Below, piece by piece: positions 46,795 to 56,408 of a stretch of DNA of 64,000 nucleotides. The DNA lies in NCBI RefSeq assembly GCF_900182925.1, contig NZ_LT900024.1:2976001-3040000 (forward strand), given 5' to 3'. Source of the stretch: Psychrobacter sp. LV10R520-6 (GTDB lineage: Bacteria; Pseudomonadota; Gammaproteobacteria; Pseudomonadales; Moraxellaceae). The position numbers were made by a program, and so were the translations under genes. Each line of letters opens with the position of its first letter. Position 1 is the stretch's first letter. The notes beneath the pieces are model-generated. The model worked only from the letters and a program-made list of their open reading frames with translations. It searched no databases and was not told the origin of the DNA.

Positions 46795-48144
46795 ATGAGT
46801 GATTCTGCAACTGGCCAACACGTAACTACCCAAACTGAGCAAGGATTGTATATCGATCCTGAAGCCTTAACTGCCCATCTATTATCAGCGCTGCATTATA
46901 GCGACGATGCGTTATGTATGGAGCAGGTTAGCATTACAGAGTTGGTAAAGTGCTACGATACGCCATGTTACGTCTATTCAAAACAAGCGATATTGGATGT
47001 TTATCAAGCCTATAGTGATAGCTTTGCCGCTGTTGATCATCAGATCTGTTACGCGGTCAAAGCGAACTCTAACCTTGCAGTATTGGGTGTGCTTGCGCAA
47101 GCGGGGGCGGGTTTTGATATTGTCTCTCGTGGTGAGCTGATGCGAGTCATCGCTGCCGGTGGTGATGTCTCTCGCGTGGTATTTTCAGGCGTGGGTAAAA
47201 CTCGTGACGATATCGATTATGCGCTAACTCAAGGTATAGGTTGCTTTAATGTTGAGTCGATTAGTGAGCTGACACTGATTAATGAGGTGGCAGTGCAGTT
47301 GGATAAGCCCGCACCCATATCACTACGGGTCAATCCAGATGTCGATGCCAATACCCATCCTTATATTTCAACAGGACTGAAAGACAATAAGTTTGGTATC
47401 GCACACGAAGATGCGGTAGCTGTCTATGAGCAGGCAGCCGATTTATCACATATTAATATCGTTGGTATTGATTGTCATATTGGCTCGCAGTTAACGGAGG
47501 TTGAGCCTTTTATTGCAGCTTTAGATAAGATAGTTGAACTGATTCATAAATTACGCGATAAGGGAATTACTCTACAACATGTTGATTTGGGTGGTGGTTT
47601 AGGTGTGCGCTATATTGATGAGACTCCAGTTTCTATAGATGAGTTTGCCGCTGCACTGTTACCGAAACTTAGCGAGCTGGGCTTGACTGTATTCTTTGAG
47701 CCAGGTCGTAGTATTGTTGCCAATGCTGGTGTGCTATTAACTCGCGTCGATGTACTAAAACCTACTGAGCATAAGAACTTCGCTATTGTCGATGCGGCGA
47801 TGAACGATTTAATTCGTCCAGCCCTTTATCAAGCTGAAATGGCAGTAATTCCTAATGTATTGCCTAGTAGTGGTATCGAGACTAACGGTATGCAGCCTTG
47901 GGATATTGTTGGCGCGGTCTGTGAGACCGGTGATTTTTTGGCAAAAGATCGCTTATTGTCCTTAGCGACAGGCGATATCTTAGCGATAACGGGTGCTGGC
48001 GCTTACGGCTTTACTATGAGTAGTAATTATAATTCGCGTCCACGTGCCAGCGAGGTGATGGTTGCCGATGATCGCCATCAGCTGATTCGTAAACGCGAAA
48101 CCGTTGAAGCGCTATATGCGGATGAAACCTTGTGGCAGAGCTAA
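46795..48144 (+). CDS. lysA: Diaminopimelate decarboxylase
   Basis: PLP enzyme of alanine-racemase fold III making L-lysine from meso-diaminopimelate. The PLP Lys is in CYAVKANSNLAVL; also GAGFDIVSRGELMRV, VDCHIGSQLTEVEPF, VDLGGGLGVRY, FEPGRSIVANAG, CETGDFLAKDR and the C-terminal GAYGFTMSSNYNSRPR. 449 residues, with an N-terminal extension of about 30. Followed by a terminator and then dapF, the preceding enzyme of the pathway. Confidence 0.96.
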   Translation: MSDSATGQHVTTQTEQGLYIDPEALTAHLLSALHYSDDALCMEQVSITELVKCYDTPCYVYSKQAILDVYQAYSDSFAAVDHQICYAVKANSNLAVLGVLAQAGAGFDIVSRGELMRVIAAGGDVSRVVFSGVGKTRDDIDYALTQGIGCFNVESISELTLINEVAVQLDKPAPISLRVNPDVDANTHPYISTGLKDNKFGIAHEDAVAVYEQAADLSHINIVGIDCHIGSQLTEVEPFIAALDKIVELIHKLRDKGITLQHVDLGGGLGVRYIDETPVSIDEFAAALLPKLSELGLTVFFEPGRSIVANAGVLLTRVDVLKPTEHKNFAIVDAAMNDLIRPALYQAEMAVIPNVLPSSGIETNGMQPWDIVGAVCETGDFLAKDRLLSLATGDILAITGAGAYGFTMSSNYNSRPRASEVMVADDRHQLIRKRETVEALYADETLWQS

Positions 48145-48194
48145 AAGCAGAATAAAAAAACTTGCACAATCACTGATTTTAACGGTTTAGACAT

Positions 48195-48225
48195 AACCCA
48201 TTGTTATAATGATAATGGGTTTTTT
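48195..48225 (+). terminator. Terminator of lysA
   Basis: Perfect 8-bp stem aacccatt/aatgggtt with an 11-nt loop followed by ttttt, about 50 nt after the lysA stop. Confidence 0.75.
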
Positions 48226-48337
48226 ATGGTCGATTTTATCGAAGATAAGTTGACCTTTGGGCATGCTGATAAATATCAATGTGCCAGACAGCGTGCTACT
48301 ATAACGGGTATATAAAAATAGGATAGGACACAAGGAT

Positions 48338-49225
48338 ATGCTAATAGAATTTACTAAAATGCATGGTCTGGGCAATGATTTTATGGTCATCGATTTGGTG
48401 ACCCAGCGCTTAGACTTGACCAAGGATTTGGTGCAATTATTAGGCGATCGTCATTTGGGGATTGGTTTTGATCAATTGCTGGTGGTTGAACCCCCGATGC
48501 GCCCTGATGTGGATTTTAGTTATCGCATTTTTAATACGGATGGTACAGAGGTTGAACAGTGTGGTAATGGTGCGCGTTGTTTCGCCCGTTTTGTACAGGC
48601 GCGTAAGCTGTCATTTAAGCAGCGTCTACGAGTTGAAACCGCGAGCGGTATTATTTCCTTGACCACCGATCGCTACGGTTGGGTTGAGGTCGATATGGGC
48701 AAACCTAAGTTTGAGCCCAATGAGATTCCATTTACCCCCAAAGCGACTACCAAAATTCAAAATGCCTATCATCTCGACGTTGCCGGCACGCCAGTACAGT
48801 TATATGTGGCCAATATGGGCAACCCACACGCCGTGATTAAAGTTGATGATGTCCTTGATGCTAATGTCGAGAAACTGGGCAAAGCTATCGAATCGCATCC
48901 GGCATTTCCTAATAAGGTAAACGTTGGTTTTATGCAAGTGATGAACCAGCGTCACATCCGTCTGCGAGTCTACGAGCGTGGTGTCGGCGAGACTCAAGCT
49001 TGTGGTACTGGCGCGTGTGCAGCAGTAGCAGTAGGCGTGCGCGAAGGCTGGCTCGATGAAGGGGAAGATGTGCGCGCGCAGTTATATGGCGGCAGCATGG
49101 TTGTCCGTTGGCAGCCCGGTTATTCGGTGACGATGACGGGACCAACCGCTTTTGTCTATGAAGGGGTATTTAGTCCGGATGGTCTAATGGCGCAAGCCGG
49201 TATCAAGCCCAGTCCAGACAGCTAA
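48338..49225 (+). CDS. dapF: Diaminopimelate epimerase
   Basis: Cofactor-independent racemisation of LL- to meso-diaminopimelate for lysine and peptidoglycan. The two catalytic cysteines are in VEQCGNGARCFARF (first) and TQACGTGACAAVAVG (second). N-terminal FTKMHGLGNDFMVID and RVYERGVGET also match. 295 residues, a little over the usual 275 because of a C-terminal tail. SD (agga) about 10 nt before the ATG. Followed by xerC as in many gammaproteobacteria. Confidence 0.97.
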   Translation: MLIEFTKMHGLGNDFMVIDLVTQRLDLTKDLVQLLGDRHLGIGFDQLLVVEPPMRPDVDFSYRIFNTDGTEVEQCGNGARCFARFVQARKLSFKQRLRVETASGIISLTTDRYGWVEVDMGKPKFEPNEIPFTPKATTKIQNAYHLDVAGTPVQLYVANMGNPHAVIKVDDVLDANVEKLGKAIESHPAFPNKVNVGFMQVMNQRHIRLRVYERGVGETQACGTGACAAVAVGVREGWLDEGEDVRAQLYGGSMVVRWQPGYSVTMTGPTAFVYEGVFSPDGLMAQAGIKPSPDS

Positions 49226-49310
49226 TAATTCGATAATGATTTGATAATAAGTGGCGAGAGTTTAATGCTAGGTGACTCGTATGTTTGCTCCTGATAAAGA
49301 GGCTGAATCA

Positions 49311-50321
49311 ATGTCTGAATTTAAGCCACAAACTAAGCCTCAGGTGTCATGGATATCGGCAGAATTAGCGGCAGTAGTAGAGTTGGATGAGGCACTACGA
49401 GAGCTGTTGTTACCCGTACACCGCTGGCTTCACATTTTGGCAGTACGCAATCATTCGGCGCATACTCTAACGGCTTATTTTGCTGGGGTTAATCAGCTGG
49501 CGCTATTTTTGCGCGGCAAAAGGTTGATCTGGACACGTTGTGATAAACGTCAATTAGCGCAGCATATCAGTCAGCGTCTTGATGAGGATAAGCTTGCTCT
49601 TTCTAGCGTACAGCAAGAATTGTCAGCTATCCGCCATTTTTATGGTTGGCTAATCGAAGAGGATCTTGCGCGTATCAATCCAACCACCGGTTATCAGCTC
49701 AAACGCAGTCCCAGACCGTTGCCCTCGATTGCTGATATTGATTTACTCACTCAGCTGCTTGATCAGGCTATCCCTGATACACCGGAGCAGGCACGGTTGT
49801 GGTTACGGGATAAAGCAATGTTTGAGCTGCTCTATAGCAGTGGTCTACGTGTCGGCGAGCTGGTAGCGCTGGATATGGTAGATGTCGATCTATCTGACTT
49901 ACGGGTACGCGTTACCGGTAAAGGCAATAAGACGCGCTTAGTGCCGCTAGGGATGAAGGCTGCTGCGGCTATTACCCGCTATTTACCGCATCGCAATCTA
50001 TGGGTAGAGCAGCAAGACAGCGCGTTATTTATCAGTGAAAAACTAGGCACACGGCTATCCACGCGCGCGGTTCAGCAACGCTTAAAAGTCGCCGCAACTC
50101 GAGCCGGTATTGCTCAGAATATGTATCCGCATTTATTACGCCACTGTTTTGCCTCGCACATGTTGTCTGGCAGCGGTGATCTGCGTGCTGTGCAAGAAAT
50201 GCTTGGTCATAGTGATATCAGTACCACGCAAATTTATACCCATGTCGATTTTGCTAAACTAACTCAAGTCTACGACCGCGCCCATCCACGAGCGACGCAT
50301 GCTCAGAACGACAAAGATTAA
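49311..50321 (+). CDS. xerC: Tyrosine recombinase XerC
   Basis: Resolves chromosome dimers with XerD at dif. 336 residues from the ATG at 49311, which has agagg 8 nt upstream; GTG 49272 and ATG 49281 are alternatives. Catalytic set: Arg in YSSGLRVGELVALD, Lys in TGKGNKTRLVPLG, H-x2-R in PHLLRHCFASHM, His in LGHSDISTTQ, and Tyr in QIYTHVDF. An N-terminal SAM-like core-binding domain (HRWLHILAVRNHSAHTLTAY) is present. The dapF-xerC order supports xerC rather than a phage integrase. Confidence 0.94.
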   Translation: MSEFKPQTKPQVSWISAELAAVVELDEALRELLLPVHRWLHILAVRNHSAHTLTAYFAGVNQLALFLRGKRLIWTRCDKRQLAQHISQRLDEDKLALSSVQQELSAIRHFYGWLIEEDLARINPTTGYQLKRSPRPLPSIADIDLLTQLLDQAIPDTPEQARLWLRDKAMFELLYSSGLRVGELVALDMVDVDLSDLRVRVTGKGNKTRLVPLGMKAAAAITRYLPHRNLWVEQQDSALFISEKLGTRLSTRAVQQRLKVAATRAGIAQNMYPHLLRHCFASHMLSGSGDLRAVQEMLGHSDISTTQIYTHVDFAKLTQVYDRAHPRATHAQNDKD

Positions 50322-50373
50322 TCGCAAAATTCATTCAGTCCAAACTCAAATACATCTTATTTTAAATTCGATC

Positions 50374-51264
50374 CTAAGCCAAACGGTGACATTGGAATAT
50401 AGGCAGTTTTTGCCGCCCTTGCTCTTGTGCTGGTTTATCTAAGGTTGCCATTACTATCGCGTAATTTTTAGTCGCCGCTTGACCTTTAAGCTCACTATCT
50501 TCATAGCTATCAACAACAGTCCCATCATAAGCCGTAATTGCCGAATGCCCCCATGTCTGGCGGATATTACCACTTTTATAATTATGGTCGCCGCCTTGAG
50601 CTGCCCCAATCACCATACATTGACTGTCTAAAGCACGCGCCTGTAGCAATAGCGACCAATGCGCCTGACCCGTTAGATAAGTAAAAGCAGATGGGGCGCT
50701 GAGAATATCAGCTCCGGCTTGCCGTAGACGCTGGGCAAGCGCTGGGAAACGCAAATCAAAGCAGACCATCATACCCAGTTGATACACTGTGTTGTTCGCT
50801 TCAAGTGGGGTAACCACGGTTTGTGTGCCTGGCTCAAAGGTCGCCGCTTCGTTATAGCTGCCTTGTTTATCAGCGACCGTGGCAGTAAATAGATGGATTT
50901 TGTCGTAGCGTGCTACTCGTTTACCGTCAGGGGCAAATAGCTGGCTGACTTGGCGTAAGCGTCCATCAGGTATTATGACACCATCAGGACGATACGGGCA
51001 CGGCAGTGAGCCGACAAGAACATAAACACCGTATGTGCTGGCATAATCAGCTAAGGTGGCAGATAACGCCGCAAAGCGCTCTGCTGTCGCAAACTGCTCG
51101 CCCATACTACAGCAGTTCTCAGGCAACACGACAAGCTGTGCTCCTTGCACACAGGCGTCGCTAATGGCGGCTTTGATATCAGCAAGGTTAGCCTCAATAT
51201 CTTGCTGGCTATCGAGCTGTACGGCAGCTACGGTCAGTTGATTGTCGCTGGTGTTGTTAGCCAT
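50374..51264 (-). CDS. Carbon-nitrogen hydrolase (nitrilase superfamily; Nit1/deaminated-glutathione amidase-like)
   Basis: 296 residues with the Glu-Lys-Cys triad: Glu in VVLPENCCSMG, Lys in RYDKIHLFTATV, Cys in GMMVCFDLRFPALAQ. The pattern, with DKIHLF and SAFTYLTGQAHW, resembles the Nit1/YbeM branch, which hydrolyses deaminated glutathione or similar omega-amides. Substrate not certain. Convergent with xerC. Confidence 0.9.
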   Translation of the reverse strand: MANNTSDNQLTVAAVQLDSQQDIEANLADIKAAISDACVQGAQLVVLPENCCSMGEQFATAERFAALSATLADYASTYGVYVLVGSLPCPYRPDGVIIPDGRLRQVSQLFAPDGKRVARYDKIHLFTATVADKQGSYNEAATFEPGTQTVVTPLEANNTVYQLGMMVCFDLRFPALAQRLRQAGADILSAPSAFTYLTGQAHWSLLLQARALDSQCMVIGAAQGGDHNYKSGNIRQTWGHSAITAYDGTVVDSYEDSELKGQAATKNYAIVMATLDKPAQEQGRQKLPIFQCHRLA

Positions 51265-51608
51265 AATGTTATTCTCAGTTTATTTAGGGATTGACGTTAT
51301 TTATTATGATACTCATACAAAGTTATTAGCAAACGTTCTGGATGGTCATGACGAGTTTTATTGAGTGTTTGGTCAGAGCTGAACCGTTAAATTAAAACTT
51401 AATAAGGACATCGCGTCGCGCAAGATATAAATTATCATAGCAAAAATGCTGTGAAAAATGCTATCGTCATGACCTAATGTATCCAAGCCCATAATTTAGG
51501 TGGACTAAACTGATGACGACAACACGGTCTTGACCAAAACTCTTAACCAAAATCGTCAGCAGACCCCTTGCTAAAATAAAAATAATACCGGAGTGCAATA
51601 AACTACCC
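51265..51608. other. Intergenic region upstream of rpoN
   Basis: 344 bp without a supported gene. The usual lptA-lptB genes upstream of rpoN are not present here, so rpoN must have its own promoter, which I cannot place. Confidence 0.5.
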
Positions 51609-53345
51609 ATGAGTATGTCGTTCGGATTGGCGACCACGCTAAGCAACTCGCAAAAGCTTACCCCGCAAATGCAACAAGCTATCAAGCTATTGCAACTCTC
51701 TAGTCTTGAGCTCGCGCAGGAGGTTCAGGCCAAGCTGGATAGTAATCCGCTGCTCGAACGAGTCGAGGAGGAGGATGAGCACGCGCATGAGAACAGCAGT
51801 GATGGGTCAGGAGACGCGCTAAGCGAATCGTTAACGCTTGAGATGTGGAATAACAATGCGGTAAGTTCATCTACTGATTCATCCAATAACGATGACGATC
51901 GTACTAAGGCTACCGATGCTACTGCTGAATATGACGATGCTTTTAGCGATAGCTTGGATAAATTACAGCAAGCAAGTATTGATAGCGATGCTGTAGACAA
52001 CAGTACCATGGATAACGACTATCAAAACCTGCATGACAGTAACGACTACAACAGCTTCGATACTAGTAATTTTAGTACGGGCAGCGCGTCTACAGCACCT
52101 ACACGCACAGATTATGATGAACTTGATAGCTATCAGGGCGCTACCTGCGCCACTATTCAAGATCATGTGCGCTGGCAGCTTAATTTCAAACGCCTCTCAG
52201 AGACGGATACCTTGATAGCAGGATATTTAATGGACTCTATGGATGATATGGGGTTTGTTCGGCTTGATATTGATGAATTATTACAAAGCTTGGATACCAT
52301 GGCAAGTTTTTATCAGTGGGAAGCGCCGGTTGAATATGGTGAGATAGCGGTAGTACTGCGAGTCATTCAATCTTGTGATCCGCTCGGCGTCGGCGCACGT
52401 AATCTTAGCGAGTGCCTTGCCATTCAATTATCCAAGCTCGACCCTGATACTGAGCATTTAGCGTATGCTCAAGCGCTATTATCCGCAAGTGAGCATCTGG
52501 TGAGTAACAATATTAAAGCCTTAACTGAGCTAACTGGACTAGCGCCTGAGCACATCACACCGGCGATAAGCCTACTGCGCACCTTAAACCCTGCACCGGG
52601 ATTATCCTTTCAAAGCAGCCAGCCTGACTATACTCAACCTCCTGCTAGTTACGATATCCCTGATGTGCTAGTCACGCCAATACGTCGCAATCATGGCACT
52701 AAAAAAGCTATGGATAAAAAAGCCGCTGACAACAATGCTGTGGATAATATGGCACAAAAGGAAGGCTGGCACGTTCGGCTTAATCCCGAAACCCTACCGA
52801 AATTGCGCGTCAATCAGGAATACGCTAGCTTGGTCAAGCGTGGTGATGACAGTCCGGACAACCAATATCTGCGCGAAAACCTTACTGATGCGCGACTATT
52901 CATTCGCAGTATTGAAGAGCGCAATCAAAACTTACTAAAAGTTGCCAGTAGTATTGTACGGCGTCAGCAGGAATTTTTGCTGCACGGTGCCACTGCCATG
53001 CAGCCGCTCATTTTAAAGGACGTCGCAGAAGAAGTTGATTTGCACGAGTCTACGGTCTCACGCCTGACCACCAGCAAAGCTATTTTAACTCCGCAAGGCC
53101 TGTTTTCGCTAAAATATTTCTTTTCCTCACACGTTAGCAGTAGTGACGGCGACGTCTCCTCAACTGCTATCAGCGCCATGATTAAACAACTCATAAGCAA
53201 TGAAGATCCTAAAAAACCACTTTCTGATAGCCGTATTCAAGCAACCTTACTTACTGATGGTATTGATATCGCAAGGCGCACCATTGCCAAATACCGTGAA
53301 GCCATGAATATTGGCTCATCCACCCAGCGCAAACAAAAATATTAA
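51609..53345 (+). CDS. rpoN: RNA polymerase sigma-54 factor
   Basis: Sigma-N, which recognises -24/-12 promoters and needs enhancer-binding ATPases. Region I (SNSQKLTPQMQQAIKLLQLS, then SNPLLER) is intact; region II is an unusually long acidic, Ser/Asp/Asn-rich linker (about residues 50-180); the core-binding domain follows; the HTH (VDLHESTVSRLTTSKAI) and the C-terminal RpoN box ARRTIAKYREAMNI are complete. 578 residues against about 480-500 usual. Another polar insertion lies near residue 365. Downstream hpf. Confidence 0.96.
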   Translation: MSMSFGLATTLSNSQKLTPQMQQAIKLLQLSSLELAQEVQAKLDSNPLLERVEEEDEHAHENSSDGSGDALSESLTLEMWNNNAVSSSTDSSNNDDDRTKATDATAEYDDAFSDSLDKLQQASIDSDAVDNSTMDNDYQNLHDSNDYNSFDTSNFSTGSASTAPTRTDYDELDSYQGATCATIQDHVRWQLNFKRLSETDTLIAGYLMDSMDDMGFVRLDIDELLQSLDTMASFYQWEAPVEYGEIAVVLRVIQSCDPLGVGARNLSECLAIQLSKLDPDTEHLAYAQALLSASEHLVSNNIKALTELTGLAPEHITPAISLLRTLNPAPGLSFQSSQPDYTQPPASYDIPDVLVTPIRRNHGTKKAMDKKAADNNAVDNMAQKEGWHVRLNPETLPKLRVNQEYASLVKRGDDSPDNQYLRENLTDARLFIRSIEERNQNLLKVASSIVRRQQEFLLHGATAMQPLILKDVAEEVDLHESTVSRLTTSKAILTPQGLFSLKYFFSSHVSSSDGDVSSTAISAMIKQLISNEDPKKPLSDSRIQATLLTDGIDIARRTIAKYREAMNIGSSTQRKQKY

Positions 53346-53717
53346 CCCTTAAAAACCGCAATTAAGAATGACACTAATATTTTTAGCATCGCATAGGTAT
53401 CTTAAGCACTCTACATAGATAAAATAATTTAAAAAATAAAAATTTCTGATTATATAGAAAGAAGAAAGAAACATCAGTTTTTATTACATTTAATTACAAT
53501 ATACCATCTTGCTACTATTTAATTTTCATGACAAATTAGAGGTATATCAATAGCAAAATCAAGCGGCTTATTTATATTAGTAAATGGCAGTAATAAGTGA
53601 AAAAGATACGCTACCAATGCTCAATAAGCCCATGACAGTTATTGATAAGGCAAGGTGGTAGAGGCAGGATTGCCGAGTCACCTGTTGGTTATGAGTTATA
53701 AATACAAGGACAATACT
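53346..53717. other. AT-rich spacer between rpoN and hpf
   Basis: 372 bp without clear signals. The distance suggests hpf has a separate promoter. The reading frame of hpf stays open upstream to 53655, but the SD and homology start at 53718. Confidence 0.5.
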
Positions 53718-54098
53718 ATGAATGTTTCTATCAGTGGTCACCATATCAGCATTACCGATGCCATGAATACCGCGGTACATGAAAAACTTACCAAAGTAGA
53801 GCGTCACTTCGATCAGATACAGAGTATTCAAGTCATACTATCGCTAGACAATAGCGGCGCAAGTGACGGCGGTAAAAAGAGCCATAAAGCCGAAGCAATT
53901 TTGCGAGTCTCGGGTCAAGAAATGTTTGTTCAAGCTTTTGATGATGATATGTATAAAGCCATTAATGAGATGGCGGACAAACTTGATAGACAAGTGCGCA
54001 AATATAAAACTCGTCAAGAGCGCAAAAAAGTTCGTGGTCCCGGACGTGACGCACGCTATGAAGAAACTATGGTCGCTGATGCTGCTCCAATCATCTAG
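53718..54098 (+). CDS. hpf: Ribosome hibernation promoting factor (HPF/RaiA family)
   Basis: Binds the 30S subunit in stationary phase and promotes 100S ribosome dimers or inactive 70S. 126 residues beginning MNVSISGHHISITDAM with SD aagga 7 nt upstream. The family fold beta-alpha-beta-beta-beta-alpha fits: VERHFDQIQSIQVILSLDN, EAILRVSGQEMFVQAFDDDM, YKAINEMADKLDRQVRKYKT. The C-terminal tail is basic then acidic and longer than in E. coli HPF (95 residues), but too short for the long dimerising form. rpoN-hpf order is conserved. Confidence 0.92.
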   Translation: MNVSISGHHISITDAMNTAVHEKLTKVERHFDQIQSIQVILSLDNSGASDGGKKSHKAEAILRVSGQEMFVQAFDDDMYKAINEMADKLDRQVRKYKTRQERKKVRGPGRDARYEETMVADAAPII

Positions 54099-54381
54099 CG
54101 TCATGATTGAAGCTAAGTAGTAATAGAGACAAAGCAGTGAGCAGCTAAGAACTAAAGAGTTCGACCCCTTAATTGGTCTGATAGCGATAATAATTAATGA
54201 CAATTATAATGATAAAACGCAATTATTGTCCTCTCAGATCAATCATTTCGGTTTGGTTTATTGATTTTAATCTGCTGACTGATACGGGCTGTAATGACTA
54301 TTAGTAGGTGGTTTTAGATATATGATATTCTCCGTATCTAACATCAATCATTCTTTTATTACTCTATAGTAAAGTAATAAA

Positions 54382-54431
54382 CCATAAAAAAAGACCTCAA
54401 CGTGCTGTACGTTTGAGGTCTTTTTTTATGG
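54382..54431. terminator. Bidirectional terminator between hpf and thiS
   Basis: Long stem ccataaaaaaagacctcaa / ttgaggtctttttttatgg extended by cgt/acg, short loop. A and T tracts on both sides serve the two convergent genes. Confidence 0.88.
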
Positions 54432-54481
54432 TCATGTTTTTCAGTAATAAAATCAAAGCCAGCTAACCCTACACCTAAACA

Positions 54482-54682
54482 TCAGCCACCACCTACTGCT
54501 TGCACCACTTCGATGGTCATGCCTTCAACGATTCTTAGCTGAATAAGCTCGCTCTTAGGAACAAGCTCACCATCAACTTCAACCGCATAGCGACCTTTAC
54601 TGAGACTGAGCTCATTCACCAGTAGCTGAACGGTTTGATGGGTAGTCTGTAATACTCTGCCATTAATACTGACGGTGCTCAT
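54482..54682 (-). CDS. thiS: Sulfur carrier protein ThiS
   Basis: A 66-residue ubiquitin-fold protein; its C-terminal Gly-Gly (AVGGG) is thiocarboxylated and gives sulfur for the thiazole ring of thiamine. Seen: SINGRVLQT, GRYAVEVDGELVPKSE and the final EVVQAVGGG. SD (agg gagcaagc) before the ATG. The expected thiG partner is not downstream; the gene is followed directly by the terminator, so thiG must lie elsewhere or be missing. Confidence 0.9.
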   Translation of the reverse strand: MSTVSINGRVLQTTHQTVQLLVNELSLSKGRYAVEVDGELVPKSELIQLRIVEGMTIEVVQAVGGG

Positions 54683-54761
54683 AATGCTTGCTCCCTAATT
54701 ATTTAAAATGTCCTTTACCAATCGCTTTGGAGTTGTTACTTTTGTTTTTCTTTAGAAGATA

Positions 54762-54820
54762 TTCGTATTTAAAACTTTTGTATTTACAAAAGGCTGTATT
54801 TAGAAAATCTTTGTATTTGG
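54762..54820. repeat. 15-17-bp degenerate tandem repeat between the DUF423 gene and thiS
   Basis: gtattt recurs at 54765, 54780, 54796 and 54813, in units such as ttcgtatttaaaact and tttgtatttacaaaagg. It lies between two minus-strand genes. Confidence 0.6.
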
Positions 54821-54833
54821 CAAAAAATAATAT

Positions 54834-55211
54834 TTAGATCGTAGAATTACCAATTCGAAATGCGGTAACGGCTAGCCACAGCCAACCTGCAATCATTATA
54901 ACCCCGCCAATGGGCGTAATCGCTCCGAACCAACGTGGTGCACCAAGTGTCATTGCATATAAGCTACCGGCGAAAATAATAACGCCAATCTGTAGCAGCC
55001 ACGCAGTGGTTTGGGTGGCGTAGTTCAGGCGAATCAATATTCCAACCATCAATAATCCGAGTGCATGAACCAAAAGATAGAGTGTTGCAGTATGCCACCA
55101 ATCAAGTTGCTGAGTGCTGACCATGTTTTTGAGACCATGCGCGCCGAATGCTCCTAGAGCAACGGCAATAGCGAGATTAATCGCTGCAATAGCTATCCAA
55201 TTTACCATCAT
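54834..55211 (-). CDS. DUF423 small membrane protein
   Basis: A 125-residue inner-membrane protein with four hydrophobic helices; the family motif AIAVALGAFGAHGLK (about residues 13-27) and the segment FAGSLYAMTLGAPRW, then TPIGGVIMIAGWLWLA are clear. DUF423 (YgdD-like) has no known function. It lies upstream of thiS on the same strand. Confidence 0.9.
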   Translation of the reverse strand: MMVNWIAIAAINLAIAVALGAFGAHGLKNMVSTQQLDWWHTATLYLLVHALGLLMVGILIRLNYATQTTAWLLQIGVIIFAGSLYAMTLGAPRWFGAITPIGGVIMIAGWLWLAVTAFRIGNSTI

Positions 55212-55243
55212 AAAACTCTTAATATTTATTGATTATCTACTGT

Positions 55244-56323
55244 CTACTGAATGTCATCCGGCAAAATCACACTCTCAATTGTCATGGCATCGCGGATTTT
55301 ATCCATAGCATTTTTTTCGATTTGGCGTACCCGTTCTGCGGATATCGAATAGACAGCTGCCAACTCGTGCAAGGTAGATTTTTGCTCAGTAAGCCAGCGC
55401 TGCTCGACGATATCGCGTGAACGATCATCTAAGGTATCCATAGCGGCAATTAGGGCTGAAGAATTATTCTCCTCCCAATCAGAATCTTCAACCATCTCAG
55501 CAGGGTCGATACCGTCTTCTAAAAACAACTGCGGTGCATAACGCCCATCGTCATCATCACTAGATTGGGTCTCAAATGAGGCGTCATAAGAGGTCAGACG
55601 CGACTCCATCTCTAGGACTTGCTTACGGGTAACATTAAGATCTTGAGCAATGGCATCTGCTTCTTCTAAAGTTAGCTGATTGTTGGTCTTCTTTAGACTG
55701 CGCAGATTAAAAAATAATTTACGATGGGCTTTAGTGGTCGCAACTTTGACAATACGCCAGTTACGAATCACAAACTCATGAATTTCAGCCTTAATCCAAT
55801 GCACTGCAAAGGATACCAAGCGTACGCCTTTATTGGGATCGAAGCGTTTGACCGCTTTCATTAAGCCCAAATTACCCTCTTGAATCAAATCGGCTTGCGG
55901 TAAACCATAGCCTGAATAGCTGCGGGCAATATGGATTACAAAACGCAAATGCGACATGACTAGCAGACGCGCGGCCTCAACGTCGCCTTCGTCATAATAA
56001 CGATGGGCCAGCTCTTGCTCTTGGGTTGGGGTCAAAATTGGGATTTGATGGACGGTATTAATATAAGCGCCCACATTTACCCCAGGCGCAGACAAATGCG
56101 TGGGCATGGCAGGTACTAAATCGCGTGTACTGGTATCTTCGAGCGCGCTGGCATCATAAGGAGGACGCTGTGCTGCTGCTTTCAGCGCTGCTTCACGGGC
56201 TGGATTTACTTCAGGAGCTGTCGCTTCAGTAACAGGACTGTTGTCAGCAAGAATCTTGTCATTTTGCAGGTTCTTGTCTTGACTGTCATTATTTTGCGTT
56301 GTTATCGCCGAGTCAGTAGCCAT
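55244..56323 (-). CDS. rpoH: RNA polymerase sigma-32 (heat-shock) factor
   Basis: 359 residues from the ATG at 56323 (AAGG 8 nt upstream; a further 12 codons are open). Regions: 1.2 (VNVGAYINTVHQIPILT), 2 (LVMSHLRFVIHIARSYSGYG, QADLIQEGNLGLMKAVKRFD, VRLVSFAVHWIKAEI), the sigma-32-specific RpoH box (HRKLFFNLRSLKK), 4.2 HTH (TLHELAAVYSISAERVRQIE). About 75 extra N-terminal residues, rich in Asn/Ala/Glu, precede region 1.2, unlike E. coli RpoH. Stress-induced chaperone transcription is its role. Confidence 0.95.
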   Translation of the reverse strand: MATDSAITTQNNDSQDKNLQNDKILADNSPVTEATAPEVNPAREAALKAAAQRPPYDASALEDTSTRDLVPAMPTHLSAPGVNVGAYINTVHQIPILTPTQEQELAHRYYDEGDVEAARLLVMSHLRFVIHIARSYSGYGLPQADLIQEGNLGLMKAVKRFDPNKGVRLVSFAVHWIKAEIHEFVIRNWRIVKVATTKAHRKLFFNLRSLKKTNNQLTLEEADAIAQDLNVTRKQVLEMESRLTSYDASFETQSSDDDDGRYAPQLFLEDGIDPAEMVEDSDWEENNSSALIAAMDTLDDRSRDIVEQRWLTEQKSTLHELAAVYSISAERVRQIEKNAMDKIRDAMTIESVILPDDIQ

Positions 56324-56408
56324 ATTCTTGACCTTGATTAAAATAGTATAAGTAAGCAAAGTTAAAGATAGAAAATCTTATTACCCTAATTGTAAAGGAT
56401 AGCGCCGC

